Source: Hypsibius dujardini (lineage: Eukaryota > Tardigrada > Eutardigrada > Parachela > Hypsibiidae). From it: a stretch of DNA of 34,773 bases. The translations under genes were made by a program, and so were the position numbers. Positions 1-10,330 of the stretch are shown in pieces (the stretch's first letter is position 1; each line of letters begins with the position of its first letter). The stretch is taken from NCBI GenBank assembly GCA_001579985.1, contig LRSR01012443.1, positions 1-34,773 of the forward strand. The letters run 5' to 3'. The notes under the pieces were generated by a model. That model saw only the letters and a list, made by a program, of their open reading frames with translations, was not told where the DNA came from and did no database searches.

Positions 1-91
1 GACCTTTACAACTCAAATGTTTCTCTGTGCCTTTATGCTACAGTATGCTCCTATCTATGAGTATGTTCCCCCTCTTTGCAATCCACTAAAA

Positions 92-107
92 TATATATAT
101 ATATATA
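92..107. repeat. (AT)n microsatellite
   Basis: Short run of alternating A and T in the upstream flank of receptor gene A. It has no coding potential. Confidence 0.8.
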
Positions 108-232
108 CCGGTACAATGTATTAACAGCAGCCCTCGAAAATAAAGTGCGAGCCCCGACCACGCTTCCCTCCTCACATTGCTATACAGTGATGTCTGTTTG
201 ATATATATGTATGAATGTGTGTGTGATGGTAC

Positions 233-374
233 CTTGATAATATTCCGGTAAACGTGCCATTAGCGAATTAGGCCTGAATCGATTGTCAGGCAGAAATTGT
301 TTCCTAAGCGTATGACCTTTCGCTTGGGGTTTATCCCAACGGGACTGCTGCTTAAGCTGCGGACTATTTGTCAT
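233..374 (-). CDS. possible first exon of a divergent minus-strand gene
   Basis: On the minus strand an ATG at 374-372 opens a 47-codon frame beginning MTNSPQLKQQSRW and ending in PEYYQ, directly followed by a splice-donor-like GGTACC at 233-230. Composition is polar, rich in Gln, Arg and Asn, with no recognisable domain. If real, it would be the first coding exon of a gene transcribed away from receptor A. No convincing next exon is visible in the remaining 230 bases, although a TTTTAG acceptor-like site lies near 90 on this strand. The protein is not recognised and chance remains possible. Confidence 0.25.
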
Positions 375-602
375 TACATCACACAATCAGAAAGAGTTGG
401 GGGAAATTACCTTTAAGTATTCACAGGAACGAAAGGTATTACCTGGATTATTTATTTTCTCTGCTGTTCGCTGCAAATTACTTTGCTGCCTTAAGTATTC
501 CTAATAATTTTTCCCTGATTAATGGATTAACGACGTTGGGCTGCCTAGTCTACACTAGAGATTCTGCGCGCTACACTGTATTCCTTATTTTACTCGCTTA
601 AG

Positions 603-3600
603 ATGAGAAAGATTCCTCAATTCAAGGCAGAAATGGCGAACACGATTCGAGGTCAATTTGACCATTTATGGTCTTATAGACTCATGGCTCCTGCTCACCT
701 GCTGCTATTCTTACTATTGTTTCAACTCCGTTCATCGTTCGGCATGCTGGACGTTGAGGTGGTGTCCCTCGGTTACTTCCCGCCCATCGGGCAGCTCCAT
801 CTGGCGTTCAACGCTCCGGCCTACGACGTCGCAATGGACAATGTCCGGGAAAAGTATAATGCCACGATAAATTTTACAGGCATGATTTATTTGGCCGACG
901 CGGAGATCGCTGGAAATTGCTTCGCGCTGGACGATAATGCGGACTACTTGTTCACGAGATGGTACTTCACAAAGCGACGACGTTCCGCCCTCACAGCTCT
1001 CATCATGCCAGGTGCATAGAGCCACAACAATTATACAGATTTTTGTGTGGGTTGGTCCCTAAATGCATTTGCATCCATCGTAGGTTGCAATGGTGGTGGA
1101 GGGACAATCAATCGCATCACAGCTCATCTCAACATATTAACAATCTACACGTAAATTATGCATTGGACTTGCATACTTTATATCAAACGAGCTCACATAT
1201 GTCTTTTGTCATTTTGGCTTTTATCATTTTGTAGTTTCTTAGTGTTTAATTTTATTTATCCAGCAATAGTTTTATTTGAAAAATGTATAGCGAACTTTAG
1301 ACTTTTCATTACAATTTAGTTTTACATAAATTAAAAAAATTTCATACTATGCACAATTTTTTGCACCTGATCCGTTTCCTTCGACCGAATACAGATGTTG
1401 AAAACATTTGTTTGGCAGTGGGGATCCGCCGCCGACCATCATTGACCGGGCTCAAAGTCCGACGTCCATATCAACGGCCTATGTTTCACTGCCCACATTT
1501 GTGCAGGCGTATGACAATTTTTTACTAGTCAACAACTGGACGTCATTATTCCTGCTGTATAATGAGGCGAATGCTGCGCCATTGTGCCGTGGCATGTTTA
1601 TGATGGTGAGCGATATGATCAGCCTCGTGCCAGAACGTCGTCAAACTCGCCGGATGATGACCAACGCCACGGACCAGGACGTCTTACTACAATTCCACGA
1701 CGTCAGTCGTGGTGAGCTCGGTGTAGAGAATATATCTAAAATATAATTTAAAGTTCCAATAAGGTACAATGAAAGTATAATTTAAATATAAATAAAAAAC
1801 TTAATTATCAATATAAATATACATATAAAGTATAATTATGGATATAAATTAGAATTAGAATTAGAATATTACCAAAGTACAATTCGAATATAAATGTTAA
1901 CTTTAATGTAATTACAGCGTATTGTGTAATTATATGCCGGCATATTATGGAAACGTAGTTTAATTATAATTTTGCTCCATGTAGTTTTGCTGTTCTTCGG
2001 GCACGCAGCGAACCTACGAAAATTACTGGTGAGGAGCACATGATTATAACCCGATATTCACTAATTGAAAAGTGCCACTGAAAAATCTGGTCGAATCCGT
2101 TTAGATTACAGCAAGCTCTATGAACATGACAGATGGGCAATATGTAAGTGCATATAATTATTGTGAAAAGAGTCCTTTGTGAAGGGGAAAGGGAAAACAA
2201 TTTCTGACGGACATTGAAAGGGCTCCATTATGACACCGCACCTTACTCTACCGGGTGCGGACTTATTTTTGAACCAAACTATAACTACTCGCAATTTTTC
2301 GAGAAACAAAAAGACCAAAAACTAAGACGGCCAAGAGATGGAGAATTTACTACTCCACCAGATAAAAACCAATTTTTTTCAATGTGACCGCCGCTTGCGC
2401 CCTCCACGTGACGGACTCTAAGCTGCCAATGGCGGCCCTTATCGTCTCCTGTGGAATGGCGTCCCACTCTTTCTTACAACTTTCGTACAACTTTAAGAAA
2501 AAATGTAAACTCCAGTTTTTTTCTACATTTATGAGCTACAAACTGTGTGCTTATAGGTAGGTCCTAAAACTTGTCGCGGCCTTGCTGCGTAATATTTTGT
2601 GGCGACGACAAGGGCCGCCATTGATTCCTGGCAGCGCAGAGTCCGTCGCGTGGAGGGCGCAAGCGGCGGTCACATTGAGAAAAAAGTAGTTTTTTATCTG
2701 GTGGAGTAGCAAATTCTTCCTCCTTTGGCCGTTTAGTTTTTGGTATTTTTTTCTCGGTGAATTGTTAGTAATTATAAGTTTGGTTCAAAAATAAGTCCGC
2801 ACCCGGTACATTAAGAGACAGAATTTAATCTAACGAAGGATCCCAGAAATAAGCAAAAGGAGCGGGGCATCGATGGAGTTCCGCTGATTGATTTGTTGAT
2901 TGTTCAGTTATTACTCCTGCTCCTCCCTTTTGCCCATTTCCGGGACCCTCCATTAGATTAAATTCTGTCGCTTACTGTATACATGTATATATGATAACTC
3001 ATTCTGACACACGAGTCAATTGTCTTTGTCTATTCACTGTGTGATCTGAAGCGCTCCCTCAAATAGCAGCCAGACCATGAAATAGCTTGTAAGATCTTTC
3101 TGCGATCAGCAAAATGCTTAAACTGTTGAAGATGTCGACAAAATTTGATCTCTCTGCTGTGTCTCATGGACTTTACCAACTTTTGCCAATTAGACGTTTC
3201 GAAAAGTGAAGTATTTGTGACATTTTCATGTTAAAGTTTGTTGAATCCTCAGTTTTCCGGCTCTTGACCTCCGATCCCAATCGTAAGAAGTCAAAAGTTG
3301 GTAAAGTCTACAAAAGTGACGAATCAGTTTTCAGACCCGAAGAACTTGAATACTTCAAAGATTTTGTCGATCACGGTTAAATGTTACGAACTGTTTTATG
3401 ACCTGACCGTTCATTACGCACCCGCAACGGAAAACAGACTCTATGGTAGTTGTCGAGAAACTAAGTTTTTTCGATTTTCGTAATTTTTGCCCATTTTGGA
3501 GTTTTTAGTTTGTCCTTGTTTTCACTTTTCGTTAAATTGGATATTCTTAGTTTTCTCATTGTCTTCTTTTCGTGCTCTGCCGGTGCGGTAATCGGGGGCT

Positions 3601-6396
3601 TTGTAGTGTGTACCACGTTGTAAGCATACAAAGCCCTTTCAATTTCGATCAGAATAGTGTCCCTCTCTCCTCTTAACGACGAGCTAGCTAATATATTGAG
3701 TTCACTATATTGTAGGTCTATGTGGCGTTCGAAGCCTTCCCAATGCCGGCCGCTTACGGCAACCTGAACTGGCAGTATGGGGACAGGGACGATGAGGTTG
3801 GCGATTTCGCAGCTTACAATAATTTCTAATCAGTGGGCCATTACGACAGAGTAGCATTACTTTCCGTTTTGCAGGCTGCCAGGCTGGCGTTCCGTTCGCT
3901 GATTGTGATCCAACCGAGTTCCAGCAGTCATCCTCCAAGTCGGGAAGCTCGAGAGCTCGGCGTGCAGTTTCAGAAGCGCTCCGCCTCACAGTACAACTAC
4001 TCCTACCCTCTCAGCCGACAGGTACTGTACTGTCTCGATCATTTGGTGCTGCGTTTTAGACCCACCGTATATTATGACTGCAATGAAGCACAGTGTGTGC
4101 AGTCATAATGTACGAGTGGGTTTTAAAATCAGCACCAAATGATCGAGACAGTACAGTAAACATATATTGGTAATGTGTAAATATCAGAACCGTAAACACT
4201 ATTATTACAGTGCATCATTCCAGAAAATCAACAGAAAGTCGACTCGTTGTATGTTGCCGATCCGCGCATGTGAACATGCTCAAGAGGCGCACTACTTAAA
4301 AACGAATTATTAATGATTCATTTTAACCCGTTTACGCCCGGTGCCAGATTGGACACGATTCACGTGCCAGAAGTATTTTTTTCAAGCCATATAGTTCTGA
4401 TCAATTAAGAAATAAAAATCTCAATTATTTTCGGCAACTTTGAAAAATTCTTGTTTTTTTGGCTGACTACTGTCCACTGTCAATTTAGAAACAAAATTAT
4501 CTATCAAAACTATTTCTTGCATCGGTCCGATGTATGATAAAATATCAATCAATCGATCGATGAATTTTCATAGTTTTCATTTTTTGACAAAAAATCGGAC
4601 GCCTTCGTCTTCGACACTGGCCACGTGCCAGTCAACAATCCGACTCTGATAACTATTTTTTAGAGACTGTCAATAAATGGTCAACTTAGTTGAGATGGAA
4701 TAAAAGGCATATTTTTAGAAATTTTGGCCAGCTCACAGCCTGCGTGGACTTTTTCTTTAAAAATGTGAAAACCGGTTAACTTTGGCAATTTTTTGCCGAA
4801 AATTGGTCATGCAGCAAATGACCAAATCATGACCTCTAAATTTCAAACAATCTACTATCTTTTAAAATTAGTTGAGTTTAGCAAACTTGTGTGAAAATTC
4901 AGAAGTCGCCATGTCGTCATTTGACGACATTGCGACTTCCGACTTCCAACTTCCGACGGCATTGGGCGTTAATGGGTTAGCACGTTGTGGCTGCCAATTT
5001 TCCTATTTTTTTAAATTTCATTCGGAAAAAGTACGCATATTTTGCGTAAAAGTAGCTAATGACCGGTTTCAAAATACATAAATATGCGGGCTTGTATTCA
5101 TGAGAGCGTTAATATTTTAGCCCCTCAGCAGCATGCTGGCTTTCTACTTATCCGTAATCATTTTTGCTCAGGTACCGTGACCGATGGCGATACTATTACA
5201 GCGTTAATTATCTCATACATTCCATATGTATTACTGCGTTTGGCTGCATCTAGATTTTGAACGACTCCCTCAGTGACGGCCTTGACGTTCACAATGGGCG
5301 CATGCTCGCGAACCAATTTCTCGACCGGCACTTTGACGGAGATTTAGATCCCGACGTTTATATTGGCGCGGCTGGAAATAGGATCCCAGAAATTGTCCTC
5401 TCACAGTTTACCGGAATTCCCACGTGCCTAACGGTACATTGTACAAAGGATCCAAAAGTTCTTTCACAACAGTCAAACCCGCTGTTTGTGAATTGTGTGT
5501 CTCACTCTGGTACCTTGAATTGGTCATAGCCATTTCGGAAGCAGTTCGCCAACAACACCAATCGACTGGCCAGAATGTCCGACCCGGACTGGCCCTTTAG
5601 TACTCCGTGGCCGCCACCGGATGAACCACATTGCGGCTACCGGAACGAAAAAGTTATATGTAAACGACAACAAGGTACAAGTGAGAGTAATCTGTCAAAA
5701 GGTATATATATAAATAAAGTTATATATATCTGTACTTTTATATATGTAATATGTGTGTATATATATAAGCTAAATATATAAAGTCATATATAAGTTATAT
5801 ATAAAGTTGTATTTATACTTCTATGTATGTGATATATATAAATTTACACATATGTTATATAAACAAGGTGATAGGAACATGTTCAAAATCATATGCATAT
5901 AAAGTTAAATATAGAGTTATTATATATGTAATGCATACAATTTATATGTGTTATATAAACAAAGTACTACAGAGAGCAATATGTGCGACGACTGCAATTC
6001 AGCACTGATCCACAATTTGCATTTTTTAGACAAGGATATAGCTCTCAATTACGTCATACCAATCGCTTGTGTTGTGCTCCTTATCGTCGTTTCTCTTGTA
6101 TACGGACACATTATTAGGTGCGTACTGATATGGCGTACTGACATATCATATGTATATAACGTGTACCTAGAATCATACATATTTCGTGTATGCTCGATAT
6201 CAAAACCTATCAAGATATTGTGTTAAATTGTCGTCTTCTCGATAGGTCTCGCAAGCGATTGTCCTACTCTTGGTGGTTCATTGAGCCGTCAGCGCTGGTC
6301 GAAATGACGCGAAGGTTGGCGAGTCAGGCCTATCGACACAGCAATCTACACATGGAATCTGGCCCTGATGTTAAGCGGGACGCTCTTAGTCGATAG
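603..6396 (+). CDS. receptor A: natriuretic-peptide/guanylyl-cyclase-type receptor without kinase or cyclase domain
   Basis: Twelve exons join in one frame to 564 codons plus stop: 603-1011, 1084-1150, 1419-1711, 1985-2028, 2105-2143, 3716-3796, 3875-4021, 5121-5171, 5254-5433, 5530-5674, 6030-6117, 6246-6396. ATG 603 is the first Met of the frame; ATG 684 (MAPAHLLLFLLLF) gives a cleaner signal peptide and may be the true start. The ectodomain is of the ANF_receptor type (periplasmic-binding fold): LDVEVVSLGYFPP near the N-terminus, SISTAYVSLPTF mid-way, LIVIQP further on. A membrane-proximal WPFSTPWPPPDEPHCGYR block resembles the WP..PP..CGF segment of natriuretic peptide receptors. One transmembrane helix (about residues 491-512, IPIACVVLLIVVSLVYG) is followed by RSRKR and a ~50-residue tail. 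Ligand binding at the cell surface is inferred; the stop at 6394 precedes any kinase-homology or cyclase region. Two introns hold MITEs. Paralogue of receptor B. Confidence 0.82.
2251..2806. mobile_element. foldback Tc1/mariner-type element, TA target duplication
   Basis: Long imperfect inverted repeat (arms about 2251-2453 and 2594-2806) flanked by TA at 2249-2250 and 2807-2808. The termini are CCGGGTGCGGACTTATTTTT and its reverse complement. Each arm carries codons resembling the last part of a Tc1/mariner transposase: in the right arm (+) the frame reads RRVRRVEGASGGHIEKK, and the left arm holds the same segment on the minus strand with a frameshift (RHVEGASGGHIE after PQETIRAAIGS). The element therefore looks built from two inverted copies of a transposase-gene 3' end. 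It lies in intron 5 of receptor A and is nonautonomous. Confidence 0.75.
2817..2971. mobile_element. short hairpin MITE
   Basis: Imperfect palindrome just beyond the mariner-type foldback. The left arm begins GACAGAATTTAATCTAA and continues through a segment with AAATAAGCAAAAGGAG. The right arm returns as its inverse and ends TTAGATTAAATTCTGTCG. The arms are about 50-60 bp around a short AT-rich loop. There is no coding capacity and the superfamily is unclear. Confidence 0.65.
4025..4156. mobile_element. 132-bp palindromic MITE inserted at the receptor A exon-7 donor site
   Basis: Near-perfect palindrome beginning CTGTACTGTCTCGATCATTT and ending with its inverse, flanked by TA at 4023-4024 and 4157-4158 (mariner-type target duplication). 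Exon 7 of receptor A ends at 4021, so the left TA is bases 2-3 of the intron and the element forms the rest of the donor (GTACTG). Without the element the site would read CAG|GTAAAC, also a usable donor. Confidence 0.8.
4327..4976. mobile_element. piggyBac-like nonautonomous element (TTAA-type ends)
   Basis: The left end, TTAA (4323-4326) followed by CCCGTTTACGCCCGGTGCC, is mirrored at the right by GGCATTGGGCGTTAATGGG followed by TTAG (4977-4980), a one-base variant of TTAA. Internally, CACGTGCCAG occurs near both 4361 and 4622, and a 38-nt hairpin around the palindrome ATGTCGTCATTTGACGACAT sits near the right end. No transposase is visible. It lies in intron 7 of receptor A. Confidence 0.55.
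5700..5965. repeat. AT-rich degenerate tandem repeat
   Basis: Intron 10 of receptor A is filled by degenerate copies of a unit like TATATAAA(C/T)AAAGT interspersed with TATATAT runs. Small open frames across it encode only low-complexity Tyr/Ile/Lys peptides and are not genes. Confidence 0.7.
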
Positions 6397-6979
6397 TGTT
6401 CATGAAATTTACTTGTATATACAATCGAGTACATATAATGCCTATATCCTTGCTCTTAAAAATTGACAAACAATATGGTATATGAAATGAAATTCAGCAC
6501 GCCGGTTTGGCAGTTACCGGCACACCCTTGCCAAAGAATGCCAGATTAACGGTATTGGTGACTTTCACTTATCAGTACTGACTCCAAGCTTGCTCTAAGA
6601 TGATTAGAATTAAGTTGGGAGTTTGAGTTTTCGCTTTTTACGTCGACGACTGAATTCCAAGAGGCCATCCAGCCTGTCCCTGTGTATGAGTCATTAACTG
6701 CGGTACTTTAAAAAGCTCTGCTGTTTTGTTTTAGTTAAAAAATCAGCGGAAAACTAAATTACAACTTGTTTAAGTCAATTTTGCCGGAAAACGTAAATGT
6801 CTATTCTCTATCAGAAGAAATTAATCTTGATTAATTTAAGAGCAGTTAACATTTCCAGTTTAGCGACCCAAGAGCTTTTATATAAAGAGGAATGGCGTAA
6901 ACTCGATCAAAACTGTCCTGACTTCGCTGGGACAATTTCCAAGAGGAGGAACTTGTCCGCTTAATTTTTCTTAAATTAG
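6397..6979. other. intergenic, nothing recognised
   Basis: Region after the receptor A stop codon. It is AT-rich and no coding exon, clear AATAAA or strong repeat was identified here. Confidence 0.5.
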
Positions 6980-7476
6980 TTCCAGATTATTCATTATCTC
7001 TAAAATTGATTTCATTGGCGTGGCTCTGAGTCTGAAAACTTTTTTTCAGCAGAATTTTAAAGTTGGAAAAACACTGTAATTGTTAGATAGACTTTTATTT
7101 CAAGATTTTTGACATAATATCTCTCCAGCTCTAGTTTGGTATCGGTTTGCATCGGACGCCATAAAGCAGAGTTATGGCTCTTTTCTGGAATGTCATTAGG
7201 AAGGACTGGACTGAAACTGATTTATCGCTTCGTCTTCTGATTTTCGAAACGGATTATGCTGAACTTATCAATTCCAAATCGAATCTGGAAAGGACTTGTT
7301 CTGAACCGACACGAAATCAAAGTTTTTCAAAAATTATGTTTTTGCAGTGAAAACCAGGAAAAAAAGAATCGTCCAGAATTTTCCGGACAGTGAAATTTCG
7401 TCGAAAAATCGATTTCAGAGCCATAACGATGAGATAAATTTATTTCCTAAATCATCACTCCTATTGGAAGAATATA
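6980..7476. mobile_element. foldback element C (GGCGGAG-core family)
   Basis: Imperfect inverted repeat. The right end (GATAAATTTATTTCCTAAAT, then CATCACTCCTATT) is the inverse of the left end. Both arms contain GGCTCTGA followed by AAAACTTT and TTTAAAGTTGG-like segments that recur in the two foldback elements in the sulfotransferase intron (31134-32212). The centre (about 7160-7190, GAGTTATGGCTC..TTCTGGAATG) is a decayed version of the core seen there. No ORF. Confidence 0.55.
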
Positions 7477-7555
7477 AAAAGTAAAGTGAAGGCATTTCGC
7501 GTTGCGTGACCACCCCGTTCATTCATATTTATGTTCATCCGTTCACTCCGTATAG

Positions 7556-7689
7556 GTTGACGTCCAATGCCTAGCAAACTGTGCTAAGCTGGGGGGACCA
7601 ATCATCTCTTACCTGGATCAACCGTCTGCCATATCGGCTCGAATGACCTTTCACCGTGTCTTAACCCGACCGAAATGCGTACCGCCTCT
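7556..7689 (+). pseudogene. isolated exon resembling an ANF_receptor ligand-binding domain
   Basis: After an acceptor-like CCGTATAG, a 44-codon open frame reads VDVQCLANCAKLGGPIISYL and then continues through DQPSAISARMTFHRVLTRP to a donor-like CT|GTAACC at 7690. The spacing of a Cys pair, a GGPIISY strand and a TFHRVLTRP segment resembles the part of receptor ectodomains that follows the first conserved Cys (compare SISTAYVSLPTF in receptors A and B). No neighbouring exon of the same kind was found, so it is probably a relic or a stray exon of a more distant paralogue. The match is by eye and moderate. Confidence 0.35.
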
Positions 7690-8110
7690 GTAACCTATTA
7701 ATATTACATCATTACGGACAAAAATTCATCACATTCCGGATGAAAACTTTGAAAGCACTCCTGCATGGATCCACCGTGGGGTCGGCAATAAATTCGGCTG
7801 AATAATACCGTTTCCTGGATCCATGTGAGAGGGAGCAACTCTTTCAATGTGACTCGCCTTTTTCTAGTCACAAAGCGGAATTGCTCAGTTGTGTACAGAC
7901 AATCTTACCTCACGGATCTTTTAAAATACCTTGAAGTGTTAACATGAAAGGAGAGATAGCAGTTTTTATAAGAATATCTAACCTTGGCACAGATCTCATT
8001 TGGTATACAAATCTCGTATATAATATATACATTTATTTAATTTGTTTCTAAATGAATTTTACATTCAAGCGGAAAACAAAAGTGCAATGTTTATTTGAAT
8101 CATAACTTAC

Positions 8111-8177
8111 GAATAAATTGCTAGTTTATTTAGATGATCTGTAATGTAGTTATTTCTTCCACCGTCACCTTTGCAAC
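8111..8177 (-). pseudogene. exon 2 of a third receptor copy, minus strand
   Basis: On the minus strand, between an intact acceptor (TTTGTAG) and an intact donor (GTAAGT), lies a 67-base exon with the same length and phases as exon 2 of receptor A (1084-1150). It reads GCKGDGGRNNYITDHLNK and then LAIYS, against GCNGGGGTINRITAHLN and ILTIYT in receptor A. The phase-1 start and phase-2 end are preserved. It is preceded on the same strand by decayed exon 1 sequence (8238-8370). No exon 3 was found at lower coordinates, so this is a relic of an inverted partial duplication. Confidence 0.7.
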
Positions 8178-8237
8178 CTACAAACGATTTGCGTAATCGA
8201 GGAAAAAGTTGTGTGTTAATCGAGGAGCAATATATAT

Positions 8238-8370
8238 CTGGCATGATGAGAGCCGTAAGAGCGGAGCGTCGTCATCGTGTGCACGGATCTATTCATATTT
8301 CCAAGTAAATTGTGTAATATCTTATCCTCGAACCAGCAGTTAATAACTTCAGCCGTTTGTCCTTTCATTG
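8238..8370 (-). pseudogene. decayed exon 1 end of the third receptor copy
   Basis: The reverse complement ends CTCTTACGGCTCTCATCATG and then CCAG, closely matching the end of receptor A exon 1 (RRRSALTALIMPG). Farther upstream a GCTGAAGTTATTAACTGCTGG segment still aligns with the AEIAGNCF region in one frame, but the two parts are in different frames and a TGA interrupts the Arg run. The donor GT is replaced by AT (CCAG|ATATAT). Frameshift, stop and lost donor all indicate a pseudogene. Its intron to exon 2 would span 8178-8237. Confidence 0.65.
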
Positions 8371-8829
8371 CGGTGGAGAGCCATTCAAAGCATTACCGAA
8401 ACACTGTGTCGGTAAAGAAATGACGGAAACACGGATACCTTTCAACAATGACCATAAGATCGCCTCTAGTGCTTCATTTTTTTGTACCCGCGAGCAAGCG
8501 AGGAGAGATCAGGGAGTTAAGAGAATAACCTTGTCTACTGCCAAGCTTTCAGGCATATTCGGTTCAATAACATTGAGTACATAAAGCTTACTGGATTTTC
8601 GGCAAGAATCCCATATTCAATGTACTTTTAAAAAGTACAAATCTGTGAGCCCATCGCCCATCGTCAGAATAACGCACTTGAATGGGCTTGCCTCGTTTTA
8701 AAAATAAAGCACGGTAAAATTGAGCTTTAGGGCCACTAATCAAATTTCGTTTTTGGCTATCAACCTTAATCAATTTGATGATTCTACATCGAATGGCATC
8801 AGCAGAATTCTGATCCGATATCAGGAGGC

Positions 8830-10330
8830 GGAGTTCTGACGGTTTGATTAGCCTATGCCGCCATTGCCGATTTTTTACAAATACACCCCCCTGCAGACTT
8901 GTTTGACCCTTTTTGATGCAAATAGACTGAAAAAGTTTAGCGAAGCTTAAAAACCCAATGAGAGGTCGCACAGACAAAACCGAGGGTTCTTGCGAGGCTG
9001 CGGATAACTACGTGGTGTACTTCGTGAGCCCTTTGGCCTCTGTACCCCTCGTGAAAGGTCTAATTCAAGTTGGGAGATTGTCGCTCTAATTGACTCAGGT
9101 GCATCCATCTCAGTTGTGAACATGAGCTTCGTCCGTAGCCGGAATGGCAAGATCAAGGATAACAAAGTCCAAGCCCAGCTGGCAGATGTGCATGTCGTCC
9201 GATCGACGGGGTCTTTGAAACTTCAGGTAGTACTCTGTAGTAGTATCACTCAGATGTTTTTTTTATGTTTTTGATTTTGATTCAGGGAACCACGATGCTG
9301 TATTCGGTTCAAATATTTGGCGACAGATGCGACTGATGCTTTATTTTGCCATAAAATGCACTTACGCTAAACATGGACCGGATGGAGAGTCACTGGCTGG
9401 ATGGGGTCAAGCCAAGACAATAACGGTATCACTGGAGACTCCGGAGTTTCTACCTGAGATGCCATCCCCCCGTCCGCGAAATCTACGAAAACATATTGAG
9501 AATTCGGCGTGAAGCACCTTTGGTTTTTTTACCACTGGATGAACTCGACATGTCCTTGTGGGTCTATGAGTGGAAGCACGTCCCCATAAAGTGGTTCGAC
9601 GTCTTAATTCCCAAACGGTGGATCGGAAACCCGCCATGCTGGAATTGCTGAAGAAAAACGCCGACCTCTTCGACTACAAAAACCGACTCATGAGCTGCGG
9701 GAAGACGGATACCTTCAAGATGGAAGTGGTGCCGGGAACCAAGCCGCATTACAAACTGTAATATCGGTATGCGCCGTGCTTAAGCGCAATTATCAGTGAA
9801 AAAATTGCCGATATGCTGAAGAAAAAGATAAACACTTGCAGTCTGGGTACTACCAAGTGTCCCTGGACCCGTCCACGCAAAACATCCGAGCCTTCCAAGT
9901 TGATAGAGAGTTCTACATACACCTGGCGCTCCCCTTCCGAATCAAGAACGCCCCGGCCGCATTTTGCTGATCGTAAACTTCGTCCTGGCGGGACTGTTGT
10001 GTGAATCGCTTTTCTGTTATTTGGATGACGTGGTAATTGCAACGGAAACGGCGGAGTATTAACGGGTGTTGCGGCAAGTTTTGAACCAATTCAAAACTTT
10101 CAGACCTATCTGTAATTCAAACAAATGCCATTTCCAAAAGTTTAGGTACGGTTTTGGATTTTATCGGAAGCAAAAAATGGATTTTGACCGAGTCCGGAAA
10201 AATGCCGCGCGGTCAGAAAATTCACAGAAATTCTAATGGCAGTGAAGTCCGTCATGGGATTTTTAACAGTTTAAGGGCCTCACGGTTTTTTTATTTATAA
10301 ACTTGTACACCAAAAGTCCAAAAAATTCTC
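8830..10330 (+). pseudogene. decayed Ty3/gypsy-like retrotransposon pol (protease + reverse transcriptase)
   Basis: Retropepsin: EIVALIDSGASISVV at about 9070-9120 has the DSGA active-site motif. A decayed ATDALFCHKMH segment (about 9321-9355, shifted frame) resembles the flap/LLG end. Reverse transcriptase: ELLKKNADLFDYKNRL (about 9640-9690), then GYYQVSLDP, FQVDREFYIHLALPFRIKNAP (about 9845-9955), then FCYLDDVVIAT near 10014-10045 with the YXDD catalytic box, then VLRQVLNQFKTF and a SVMGFLTV..FFIYKLVH block near 10250-10310 like the gypsy RT-RNase H connection. Stops (such as TAA at 10060) and several frameshifts break it. A possible zinc-knuckle remnant (CRHC..C) lies near 8855. No LTRs were identified. 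Upstream bases 8580-8830 hold no recognisable gag. Confidence 0.75.
9227..9285 (+). other. 59-bp GT-AG intron-like insertion within the retropepsin
   Basis: The sequence CTTCAG|GTAGTA ... TTTTGATTCAG|GGAACC, with a T-rich tract before the AG, interrupts the protease. Removing it joins STGSLKLQ to GTTMLYSVQIFG in frame, phase 0. That is the expected continuity of a retropepsin fold. Confidence 0.5.

Noticed and set aside
5575-5781. Independent small protein starting MSDPDWPFSTPW
   Set aside because: This is the interior of receptor A exon 10. The aligned exon in receptor B starts upstream at the equivalent of 5530.
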